A DNA stretch of 33,988 nucleotides from RGIG995 sp045652445. Lineage in GTDB: Bacteria > Bacillota > Clostridia > Oscillospirales > UBA644. The position numbers and the translations under genes were made by a program. Location: contig JAZRUJ010000007.1 in the NCBI GenBank assembly GCA_045652445.1, forward strand, positions 1 through 33,988. Reading direction: 5' to 3'. The first letter of the stretch is position 1; each line of letters begins with the position of its first letter. The notes under the pieces were generated by a model. That model ran no database searches and was not told where the DNA came from. It worked only from the letters and a program-made list of their open reading frames with translations. This document shows positions 14,774-21,385 of the stretch, piece by piece.

Positions 14774-15517
14774 ATGGAAGATTTAGTTTTAAGAGGTTCA
14801 AGGACTGCTAAAGATGGTTTTAAGAATGAAAAGGAAGTAGCAGATAAGTTTAATCATTGGAAAACAGATGAAGAAGCAAAACAATGGTTAGTTATTATGC
14901 AGTATGATTTGAATGCCATTGAATATGTAAAGGCAGTAGTTTTGAGTGGTTATAAAGCAGATATAAATGTTCAAGTCCAAATCAAGTTAAAGAATGCTAT
15001 TGATACTGAAAACATACAAGTAAAACTGGTAAGCAATGAAAAAGGGTTTAATCAAGTTGATAAAAGATGGTTATCACACTACAAAGAACTTTGGAACATA
15101 CCAGATAATGTTTATGAAATATTAGAATATTTTACAGGAGAAAAATTACCTTATAAAACAGGAACAAAAGATAAAAGAAGAATGTTTTTAAGTGAAATGG
15201 AACCCGAAAAACAAAATGCTGTGATAGACTGGTTTAAACAAAATAAAACTTTAGTATTAACCGATATAATCAAAGGAAGAGGTCTTTTTTCCGCTGAATG
15301 GGTTCTTGTCGCACAAAAGGTAAAAAATAGCAGGTGGGTACTTAAAAATATAAATGAAGTTTTACAACATTATGCAGCCGGAGAAGTTATAGTATCGCCG
15401 AAAGGAAGCATAAAATTAGGAGGCGTCACGATACAAAGAAAAGGTGGAGATGGCGGAAGAGATACCGCAAAAATGTTGCAATTTAAATTAGATCCAACAA
15501 GTTTGTTTGATGCGTAA
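14774..15517 (+). CDS. HinP1I-like type II restriction endonuclease (predicted G^CGC)
   Basis: 247 residues, the same size as HinP1I, which it resembles along most of its length as I recall that protein: GSRTAKDGFKNEKEVADKF at the start, KAVVLSGYKADINVQV, IQVKLVSNEKGFNQVDKRWL, TKDKRRMF, GRGLFSAEWVLVAQKV, NINEVLQHYAAGE and VTIQRKGGDGGR near the end. The active-site pattern D-X18-QXK of HinP1I is kept as Asp63 and Gln82-Val83-Lys84; the serine before the aspartate is alanine here. HinP1I cuts GCGC after the first G. The gene starts 13 bases after the methyltransferase and ends shortly before the right direct repeat. Confidence 0.9.
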   Translation: MEDLVLRGSRTAKDGFKNEKEVADKFNHWKTDEEAKQWLVIMQYDLNAIEYVKAVVLSGYKADINVQVQIKLKNAIDTENIQVKLVSNEKGFNQVDKRWLSHYKELWNIPDNVYEILEYFTGEKLPYKTGTKDKRRMFLSEMEPEKQNAVIDWFKQNKTLVLTDIIKGRGLFSAEWVLVAQKVKNSRWVLKNINEVLQHYAAGEVIVSPKGSIKLGGVTIQRKGGDGGRDTAKMLQFKLDPTSLFDA

Positions 15518-15566
15518 AAATTATTGTGTGAGATAAGGATCTTTGTAGTTTTTTAAAGATAGTGAA

Positions 15567-15612
15567 CCACGGCAGAGGCTTGGAAGGTCTCTTGAACCGG
15601 TACTTCAAATAA
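15567..15612 (+). repeat. Right 46-base direct repeat (orphan copy of the rubrerythrin 3' end)
   Basis: A copy of 13579-13624 with one synonymous difference (C at 15606). The sequence before it is AT-rich insertion DNA, so this copy is a non-coding remnant. The DNA after it looks native and contains the terminator expected for the rubrerythrin gene. Confidence 0.95.
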
Positions 15613-15627
15613 TTTTGCAAAAGGGAA

Positions 15628-15663
15628 AACCGCCTGCCGATTTGGTAGGCGGTTGTTTTTTTT
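15628..15663 (+). terminator. Terminator that originally followed the rubrerythrin gene
   Basis: An 11-pair stem with one G-U (AACCGCCTGCC 15628-15638, GGTAGGCGGTT 15644-15654) and a T-run (15656-15663). It now ends the restriction-modification transcript. In the uninterrupted arrangement it would lie 15 bases after the rubrerythrin stop. Confidence 0.9.
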
Positions 15664-15664
15664 G

Positions 15665-15703
15665 AGAAAAAAGAAACCGGAGAGAACCTTTTGATTCTCT
15701 CCG
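15665..15703 (-). terminator. Terminator of the Xre-type regulator gene
   Basis: A 9-pair perfect stem (15678-15686 with 15695-15703, 8-base loop). On the minus strand a T-rich run follows (15665-15677); the plus side is also T-rich, so it may work both ways. Confidence 0.75.
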
Positions 15704-15709
15704 TCCTTT

Positions 15710-16333
15710 TTATTCTTTTTCTTTGGTCAAAACTTTTTTCTGCCACGTTTTCTTTCCGCATTCGGGGCATTTCATATGCCGGGTTCTGCCCATATGAGGT
15801 GCCAGGTACATGGTTTTGAGCTCGGGGACATAACGGTGCCCGCAAGCCTGACATTCATAATATCCGGCGACCTGTTCGATCTTCATGGCAAATCCAAACC
15901 CAATAAAGGCGGGAAGAAAGCCGGAGAATGCGATGACAACTCTTACCCACTCTTCCATGGGGATCGGTGCATAGGCAGCCACAAAGCAAGGAACCATCAT
16001 AATGATGAGGGAAAGGATCCCGACAACCCATTCCAAGGTGAGTAGTCTGCGGTCGCTTTGTTTCTTTTCTTCCACCAATTCCAGCAGTTTTTGTTCCATT
16101 TCGTTGTTATAATTTTCCATAGATATAACCTCCCCATGTAATAAATCGTTTACTGTAATTTGCAGGATCTTGCACAACGGCAGCATCAAAGAAGCATCGG
16201 GCAGGGATTTTCCCCGTTCCCATTTGGAAACAGCCCGGTCGGTAATCCCCAGAGCTTCTGCTAATTGCAATTGGGTCAAACCTACGTCTTTTCGCCGTTG
16301 GGCGATGAATCTTCCGATTTTCAGCTGGTCCAT
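15710..16333 (-). CDS. Xre-type helix-turn-helix protein with two membrane segments and a zinc ribbon
   Basis: 207 residues from the ATG 9 bases after AAGGAG. An N-terminal Xre/Cro DNA-binding domain (about residues 5-62) includes GLTQLQLAEALGITDRAVSK. A charged linker leads to two hydrophobic segments (about 100-122 and 128-150). The C-terminal zinc ribbon has CQACGH and CPECGKK as its two cysteine pairs. It looks like a membrane-tethered transcription regulator or sensor; the target is unknown. It lies just outside the insertion and its composition matches the chromosome, so I treat it as resident and not as a controller protein of the restriction system. Confidence 0.8.
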   Translation of the reverse strand: MDQLKIGRFIAQRRKDVGLTQLQLAEALGITDRAVSKWERGKSLPDASLMLPLCKILQITVNDLLHGEVISMENYNNEMEQKLLELVEEKKQSDRRLLTLEWVVGILSLIIMMVPCFVAAYAPIPMEEWVRVVIAFSGFLPAFIGFGFAMKIEQVAGYYECQACGHRYVPELKTMYLAPHMGRTRHMKCPECGKKTWQKKVLTKEKE

Positions 16334-16355
16334 AGTGCCGTCTCCTTTCATTAAC

Positions 16356-16384
16356 AGTATAGCACGATGTGGGAGGAAAGTAAA
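16356..16384 (-). promoter_or_regulatory. SigA-type promoter of the Xre-type gene
   Basis: On the minus strand TTTACT (16379-16384), a 17-base spacer and TATACT (16356-16361), about 25 bases before the start codon. Confidence 0.75.
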
Positions 16385-16429
16385 CATACCGTTGGTTGAG
16401 TGTTCGTTGTTCTACCGGGGGTGGAGTGT

Positions 16430-16462
16430 TGAAAAAAGTGCCTGTTGTCTGGACAGGCACTT
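16430..16462 (-). terminator. Terminator of gltX-glnS
   Basis: A perfect 10-pair stem (AAGTGCCTGT 16436-16445 with 16453-16462, 7-base loop). On the minus strand the stem runs into a T-run (16432-16437), 25 bases after the glnS stop. Confidence 0.87.
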
Positions 16463-16486
16463 TCAGTATTCTCTTTTTGAGACAGG

Positions 16487-18133
16487 TTATGCCTTGTAAC
16501 TGTCTTTCAGATTGACGATGAGATTAAAGACGTCTTCGGAATGAATGTCTTTGCAGAAATAACCGTTACGGACAAATTGGAACCGGTCGCCGGGTTGTGC
16601 ATCTGCCAGGGCGGGTTCCACTTTGCAGTTCTTCATCACCGTCAAAGAATCGGTGTTCAACAAGTCCATATAGGTCTGTCCTTCGGGCAAATCGAACACG
16701 TTTTCTTGGGTGAACAGCCGATCGTACATGCGGATTTCCGTGTCGATGGCGTATTCGGTGGAGACCCAATGAACGGTCCCCCGGACTTTACGACCGTCCG
16801 CAGGCATTCCCGAACCGGTTTCCAGATCGGCGGAACATTTCAGTTCGATTACCTTGCCGGCTTCGTCTTTTACGATTTCGTCGCAACGGACGATATAAGC
16901 TCCCATCAGACGGCATTCTCCGCCGGGTTTCAGCCGATGGAATTTACCGGGAGCGTCTTCCATGAAGTCGCTGCGTTCCACGTACAGGGTCTTGGTAAAA
17001 GGCACCTGACGGGTTCCGGCGTTTTCGTCCTGGGGATTGTTGGGCAGGGTGAAATATTCTACTTTATCGTCGGGATAGTTGGTTACCGTCACCTTCAAAG
17101 GATCGATGACCGCTACTCTGCGGGGGGCAACTTCGTTTAATTCCGCACGAATGCAGTGTTCCAAAAGCCCGATGTCCACGATGGAGTAGGCTTTGGCAAC
17201 CCCGGCTTTTTTAACAAATTCCAAAATGGAGGAGGGAGTGTAACCACGACGGCGAAGTCCACACAGGGTGGGCATGCGGGGGTCGTCCCAGCCATCGACT
17301 CTACCGGTTTCCACCAGTTCCCGCAAGAATCGTTTGCTCATGACGGTATACGTCAGGTTCAGTCGGGCAAATTCTCTCTGTTTGGGACGGGGACGAAGGT
17401 CAATGTTTTCGGTAACCCAGTCGTACAGGGGTCTGTGATTTTCAAATTCAATGGAGCAAAGAGAGTGGGTAATCCCCTCAATGGCGTCCTGGATGGGATG
17501 AGCATAGTCGTACAAGGGGTAAATGCACCATTTGTCCCCTTGACGGTGATGAGAGGTGTGAACGATACGGTAAATGGCAGGGTCTCTCAAGTTGATGTTG
17601 GGAGAAGCCATGTCGATCTTTGCCCGCAGGGTCTTTGCACCGTCGGGAAATTCGCCGTTTTTCATTCGTTCAAACAGTTCCAGGTTTTCTTCCACGGAAC
17701 GGTTCCGGTAGGGAGATTCTTTGCCGGGTTGGGTCAGCGTGCCGCGATATTCCCGCATTTCTTCCGCGGAAAGGTCGCAAACGTAGGCTTTGCCTTCTTT
17801 GATCAGCTGAATGGCAAAATCGTAGCATTTATCAAAGTAGTCCGATCCGTAAAAAATGCCCCCGTCGGGAATCGTACCCAGCCATTCCAGGTCCGCCTTA
17901 ATGGCGTCTACGTATTCCGTATCTTCCTTGGCAGGGTTGGTGTCGTCCAAACGCAGATTGAATTTTCCGCCGTATTTTTTCGCCATGGAGTGGTTGATCC
18001 AAATGGCTTTGGCAGAACCGATATGCAAATATCCGTTGGGTTCGGGGGGAAAGCGGGTGTGAACGTGATCCACTTCCTTATTCCGAAGATCTTCTGCAAT
18101 AATTTCGTCAATAAAGTTGGTAATTTCTTCCAT
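16487..18133 (-). CDS. glnS: Glutaminyl-tRNA synthetase
   Basis: 548 residues, normal for bacterial GlnRS. Class I signatures are FPPEPNGYLHIGSAKAIWIN (HIGH motif as HIGS, about residues 28-47) and VMSKRFL for KMSKS (about 262-268). LRLDDTNPAKEDTEYVDAI, CSIEFENHRPLYDW and WDDPRMPTLCGLRRRG are GlnRS-specific, and the C-terminal beta-barrel anticodon-binding region follows. It charges tRNA-Gln directly. Most Firmicutes lack GlnRS and use GatCAB, so its presence is notable. It begins 15 bases after gltX in one transcript. Confidence 0.96.
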   Translation of the reverse strand: MEEITNFIDEIIAEDLRNKEVDHVHTRFPPEPNGYLHIGSAKAIWINHSMAKKYGGKFNLRLDDTNPAKEDTEYVDAIKADLEWLGTIPDGGIFYGSDYFDKCYDFAIQLIKEGKAYVCDLSAEEMREYRGTLTQPGKESPYRNRSVEENLELFERMKNGEFPDGAKTLRAKIDMASPNINLRDPAIYRIVHTSHHRQGDKWCIYPLYDYAHPIQDAIEGITHSLCSIEFENHRPLYDWVTENIDLRPRPKQREFARLNLTYTVMSKRFLRELVETGRVDGWDDPRMPTLCGLRRRGYTPSSILEFVKKAGVAKAYSIVDIGLLEHCIRAELNEVAPRRVAVIDPLKVTVTNYPDDKVEYFTLPNNPQDENAGTRQVPFTKTLYVERSDFMEDAPGKFHRLKPGGECRLMGAYIVRCDEIVKDEAGKVIELKCSADLETGSGMPADGRKVRGTVHWVSTEYAIDTEIRMYDRLFTQENVFDLPEGQTYMDLLNTDSLTVMKNCKVEPALADAQPGDRFQFVRNGYFCKDIHSEDVFNLIVNLKDSYKA

Positions 18134-18148
18134 TGTTTTTCAATCCTT

Positions 18149-19813
18149 TTATTCCAGCGATTCGGCTGCTTTTTTCAGACGGGCAAGAACCGTATCTTTG
18201 CCCAAAATATTCATAACGGCGTAGGTGTCGGGAGATGCGGTACGCCCCGTGATTGCTACGCGGAGTACAGCACTGATGTCCGCTACGTTTCCGGGGAATG
18301 CGGTGGGATCGGCCTTGTACGCCTTCATGTCGGTGGTATATCCCATCGCCTCGGTCAGTTGTTTGACTTTGTTAAACCAGGTCTGCTGGTCGTCGTTGGC
18401 ATCGTAATATTGTACGGGATATTCGGTCAAAACCTTAAGAATATCTTCCTTCTTCATGGTTTCGGGGAAGGGGTAGTCGGTCTCAAAGGTTTCTTCAAAG
18501 AAGAACGCCATATAATGAGGAACGTCCGACCAGACGGTGAAGTCTTTCCGGGGTTTCTTTCCGCCCCGGCCGATGGACAGGATCGCCTTGGAGTAGTCGG
18601 GATTCCGGGTCAACAGAGCGTAAAATTCCGGATTATATTCCTTTGCCCAAAGAGCGGTCGCGTCGTAGACTTGATCTCCGGTCATGCGGGAAATGATGTT
18701 TTTGGAAATATCGTTGAGTTTTTCCAGGTCAAATACTGCACCGGCAACCCCCATCTTTTCTGCTTTAAAGCGGAAATCGTTCAGGTCTGCTTCGGGGTTT
18801 TTGTTCCGCCATTCCTCAAAGTTGGAGTTGAGGACGGTCATCAAATATTCGATTACCGCCGCCGCGGGATAGCCTTCCTGCAAATAATAGGTCAGCCGGG
18901 CTTCCGGATCTTTTCGCTTGGACAGTTTCCGTTTGGAAGTGCCGTCTTGCTTGAGCATGTGGGCGGTATGGATATAGGCGGGTTTTTCCCAGCCGATGGC
19001 GTCAAACATCTGCAGATGGTAGGGGAAGGTGGAGAGCCATTCTTCGCCCCGAACCACGTGGGTGGTTCTCATAAAGTGGTCGTCTACCACGTGGGCAAAG
19101 TGATAGGTGGGAATGCCGTCGGATTTCAAAAGCACGATATCGTTGCAGTTTTCGGGCATTTCGATTTCGCCCTTTGCAAGATCTTTATATTTGATACGAT
19201 TGTCTTCTTTGCCGGGAGAACGGAAACGAACCACGTAGGGTTTGCCTTGCCGGATCAGTTCCTCCGCTTCTTCTACGGTAATGTTGCCGTGGGCAGCCCA
19301 CTTGCCGTAGTAACCGTAGTTTGCCCCTTCCGCTTCTTGCTTTTCGTGGATCTCCTGCAGGTCTTCTTCCGTGCAGAAGCAGGGGTATGCCATGCCTTGT
19401 TCTACCAGATCTTTGGCGATGGTTTGGTACAGTTCCGCCCGGTCTCTCTGGCGGTAGGGACCGTAGATCCCTTTGTCTTCTCCGGAGGTGGCACCTTCGT
19501 CAAAATTCAGCCCAAAGGCGTTTAGTGAAGTCAGAATGACGTCTACCGCCCCATCCACTTCCCGTTTTGCGTCGGTGTTTTCGATTCGCAGATAAAATAC
19601 GCCGCCGGATTGATGGGCAAGGCGTTCGTCGATCAACGCCCCGTACAGGTTCCCGAAATGCATAAACCCGGTGGGGGAGGGGGCAATTCGGGTTACCATC
19701 GCACCCTGGGGAAGATCCCGTTTCGGATAGATGGTTTCGTAGTCGGCGGGAGTTTTGGTAATGTGGGGGAACAGTAATTGAGCCATGCGAAGATTTGCGT
19801 CGGTGCGATCCAT
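18149..19813 (-). CDS. gltX: Glutamyl-tRNA synthetase
   Basis: 554 residues, longer than the common GluRS of about 480, as in a clostridial long form. The HIGH-type motif is RIAPSPTGFMHFGNLYGALI (about residues 42-61), followed by YLRIENTDAKREVDGAVD. RGEEWLSTFPYHLQMFDAI and the KMSKS-type KRKLSKRKDPEARLTYYL come later, then a long helical anticodon-binding region. It attaches glutamate to tRNA-Glu. The ATG follows AAGGAG. A small hairpin (CCGCC 19835-19839 with GGCGG 19844-19848) sits in the leader. No T-box features are visible. Confidence 0.94.
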   Translation of the reverse strand: MDRTDANLRMAQLLFPHITKTPADYETIYPKRDLPQGAMVTRIAPSPTGFMHFGNLYGALIDERLAHQSGGVFYLRIENTDAKREVDGAVDVILTSLNAFGLNFDEGATSGEDKGIYGPYRQRDRAELYQTIAKDLVEQGMAYPCFCTEEDLQEIHEKQEAEGANYGYYGKWAAHGNITVEEAEELIRQGKPYVVRFRSPGKEDNRIKYKDLAKGEIEMPENCNDIVLLKSDGIPTYHFAHVVDDHFMRTTHVVRGEEWLSTFPYHLQMFDAIGWEKPAYIHTAHMLKQDGTSKRKLSKRKDPEARLTYYLQEGYPAAAVIEYLMTVLNSNFEEWRNKNPEADLNDFRFKAEKMGVAGAVFDLEKLNDISKNIISRMTGDQVYDATALWAKEYNPEFYALLTRNPDYSKAILSIGRGGKKPRKDFTVWSDVPHYMAFFFEETFETDYPFPETMKKEDILKVLTEYPVQYYDANDDQQTWFNKVKQLTEAMGYTTDMKAYKADPTAFPGNVADISAVLRVAITGRTASPDTYAVMNILGKDTVLARLKKAAESLE

Positions 19814-19870
19814 GTTCGGTCTCCTTACAAGAAACCGCCAAAAGGCGGCACGATTTCATTATAATAATAT

Positions 19871-19899
19871 ATTATAGCATATTTTTTCTTTGATTGCAA
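19871..19899 (-). promoter_or_regulatory. SigA-type promoter of gltX-glnS
   Basis: On the minus strand TTGCAA (19894-19899), a 17-base spacer and a perfect TATAAT (19871-19876). Confidence 0.85.
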
Positions 19900-19972
19900 T
19901 AGATTTTTGCCGAAAAAAGCAAATTTTTTCCATTCATTCTACTTTATAAGAAAGATTGCCACGAAAAATCCA

Positions 19973-20001
19973 TTGACTTTATCGGCGGAATGTGGTACAA
20001 T
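19973..20001 (+). promoter_or_regulatory. SigA-type promoter of the alpha/beta-hydrolase-like gene
   Basis: TTGACT (19973-19978), a 17-base spacer and TACAAT (19996-20001). It is divergent from the gltX promoter. Confidence 0.83.
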
Positions 20002-20027
20002 CAAGAAAGATTAAACGGAGGAACGCT

Positions 20028-21035
20028 ATGAAACCGGAATTGAAAACGAAAAAGATCTCCCGATCCTTAGGGAAAAAAATCGGTTGGACAGCCCTTGCCG
20101 TCGCCGTGGTTTTTGTGCTTTTAGCGATTGCAAACGTGGGTATCGCCTGGGGGGAAATCCACCGCTGGATCCACCCGGAAAAAAACCATTGGGAAACGTC
20201 TCCCGCCGAATACGGATTGGATTATTACACCTTTGAACTGGATACGCAAAACGGAACGGTCTGTGGTTGGACTATTGCAGCCCAACAGCCCAACGACCCT
20301 GACGGAGAAGACTGGGTGTATGCCACCGAGTATTCCGATAAGACCGTGATTCTTGCCTCGAATTATGATGACAACCGAGAAATGACCGATCTTGGGGGCG
20401 GCGATTATTTTGCTCAACTTTGCTCCGCCGGATACAACGTTATTACCTTTGATTGGACCGGCACCGGATTTTCCGAGGGGGACGAGAACGTTTTTACCTT
20501 GGATAAGGTGGAAGAATTGAAAGCAGTAATCAACTTTGCTGCCGAAGAAACGGGTGCTTCTTTTCTTGCGTTGCAAGGCGTAGGCTTCTCCTGTTATCCC
20601 GCTGCCGTTGCTGCTGCAGAATGCGAATCCGTGGATGCTCTGATCCTGGATTCCTGTTACGATACCTTTGAAAACGCCCTTTTCAATTGTCTTGGCGACT
20701 GGACAAACTGGGACTTTTTCCCCGTAAACAAAACCATTCGCACCCTCTTTGCCGGAGTGTCCGGAGTAGAGATAGAATCGGTTTCCATGGCAATTCCTTT
20801 ACAGAAAATAAACGGGAAACGAATTTTCTTTGTCCAGGGGGATTCGGATGAACGGTTCGGTTCCCGGCACATTTCGTCTCTGTCTGCCATGACGACCAAA
20901 AACAATGAGACCGAAATTTGGCTTCTTCCCAACGTGGGGCATCTCCGGGCGGCTTCTTTTGATCGTGAGACATATTGCAACAAAATGACGGAATTTTTAA
21001 ATAAATCCTATCAAACAGAGTATTCTGCACGATAA
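20028..21035 (+). CDS. Membrane-anchored alpha/beta-hydrolase-like protein lacking the nucleophile serine
   Basis: 335 residues from the ATG 7 bases after CGGAGG. A membrane anchor (about 18-41) precedes an extracytoplasmic alpha/beta-hydrolase fold: strand YNVITFDWTGTGFSEG (about 136-151), nucleophile elbow, acid-loop region FFVQGDSDERF and a conserved histidine in PNVGHLRAA. At the elbow, where GxSxG is expected, the sequence is Gly184-Val-Gly186-Phe-Ser188, so the position of the catalytic serine is glycine. Either the protein is a non-catalytic relative or Ser188 serves in a shifted elbow. Relatives such as the YqkD/FrsA-like group are serine hydrolases. Single gene with its own promoter; I see no hairpin terminator right after it. 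Confidence 0.7.
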   Translation: MKPELKTKKISRSLGKKIGWTALAVAVVFVLLAIANVGIAWGEIHRWIHPEKNHWETSPAEYGLDYYTFELDTQNGTVCGWTIAAQQPNDPDGEDWVYATEYSDKTVILASNYDDNREMTDLGGGDYFAQLCSAGYNVITFDWTGTGFSEGDENVFTLDKVEELKAVINFAAEETGASFLALQGVGFSCYPAAVAAAECESVDALILDSCYDTFENALFNCLGDWTNWDFFPVNKTIRTLFAGVSGVEIESVSMAIPLQKINGKRIFFVQGDSDERFGSRHISSLSAMTTKNNETEIWLLPNVGHLRAASFDRETYCNKMTEFLNKSYQTEYSAR

Positions 21036-21075
21036 TATTTCATAAAAAATTCAAAAATTAAGCAAAAACAACCTC

Positions 21076-21104
21076 TTGACTTTTTCAAGGGATTCGTGTA
21101 TAAT
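21076..21104 (+). promoter_or_regulatory. SigA-type promoter of the small-RNA unit
   Basis: TTGACT (21076-21081), a 17-base spacer and a perfect TATAAT (21099-21104), with no open reading frame and no ribosome site downstream before the terminator. Confidence 0.87.
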
Positions 21105-21110
21105 ATTCCC

Positions 21111-21251
21111 CGTGTGCATAGGGTTGTCTTGCACCGGAATGAAGATTATTCCTACTTTTTACATAACATATTCCACCAACCTTGATCGCGGAGCAATCTG
21201 TGATCCGAACCGGGGAGCGTTTACAGGGAACGCTCCCCGCTTTCGTTTTTT
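21111..21251 (+). ncRNA. Candidate independent small RNA, about 140 nt
   Basis: A strong promoter and a strong terminator enclose about 140 bases with no plausible gene. AGGGTTG (21120-21126) can pair with CAACCTT (21177-21183, one G-U), making a long central arm that contains GGAAT/ATTCC complementarity. GATCGC (21184-21189) and GTGATC (21200-21205) form an adjacent hairpin. The 3' end is the terminator stem. A large arm, an open centre with a small 3' hairpin and a free-standing transcript recall 6S RNA, but the length is short and I could not confirm the family. It could also be an undescribed small RNA. The gene-free stretch 21036-21385 is otherwise promoter and leader sequence. Confidence 0.6.
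21211..21251 (+). terminator. Terminator of the small RNA
   Basis: An 11-pair perfect stem (CGGGGAGCGTT 21211-21221 with AACGCTCCCCG 21229-21239, 7-base loop) and a T-rich tail (21241-21251, interrupted by CG). Confidence 0.9.
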
Positions 21252-21300
21252 ACGGAATTATTAAAGATTTTTGATATTTTATTTTTTTTAACTTTAGCCC

Positions 21301-21329
21301 TTGAAACTCGAATCGAAATATGCTATAAT
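21301..21329 (+). promoter_or_regulatory. SigA-type promoter of the glycan cluster
   Basis: TTGAAA (21301-21306), a 17-base spacer and a perfect TATAAT (21324-21329), about 57 bases before the glycosyltransferase start. Confidence 0.83.
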
Positions 21330-21358
21330 TATAATTGGTATATTATATATCTATATAG

Positions 21359-21375
21359 TCCGGAACATTTCCGGA
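21359..21375 (+). promoter_or_regulatory. Inverted repeat overlapping the glycosyltransferase ribosome site
   Basis: TCCGGAA (21359-21365) and TTCCGGA (21369-21375) pair perfectly around 3 bases. The right arm covers most of the GGAGG (21373-21377) used by the gene at 21386. It could hide the ribosome site in mRNA or be a repressor operator just downstream of the promoter. Confidence 0.45.
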
Positions 21376-21385
21376 GGAAAAGAGT

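Larger units (their letters stand above)
13625..15612 (+). mobile_element. 1,988-base restriction-modification insertion with a duplicated target
   Basis: The segment between the end of the left repeat and the end of the right repeat contains a terminator hairpin, a promoter, a cytosine-C5 methyltransferase, a HinP1I-like endonuclease and the right repeat. It is visibly AT-rich compared with its neighbours. The terminator that should follow the rubrerythrin gene is found after the right copy (15628-15663). The simplest reading is that this segment was inserted into the 3' end of that gene while regenerating it. There is no integrase or transposase, and no terminal inverted repeat that I could see. 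Confidence 0.85.

Noticed and set aside
15710..16333. Xre-type gene as controller protein of the restriction system
   Set aside because: It lies outside the direct repeats, points the other way, has membrane segments and a zinc ribbon unlike small C proteins, and its base composition matches the chromosome.
17156..19525. A 789-codon plus-strand open frame opposite glnS and gltX
   Set aside because: It is a shadow of two well-supported synthetase genes; its translation has low-complexity F/V/G-rich character and no recognisable domain, and no ribosome site or promoter precedes it.
19834..19849. Hairpin in the gltX leader as an attenuator
   Set aside because: Only 5 strong pairs with a 4-base loop and a short interrupted T-tract; no T-box features or alternative pairing were visible.
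21076..21264. Short open frame across the small-RNA unit
   Set aside because: It begins inside the promoter, has no ribosome site, and runs through the terminator stem.
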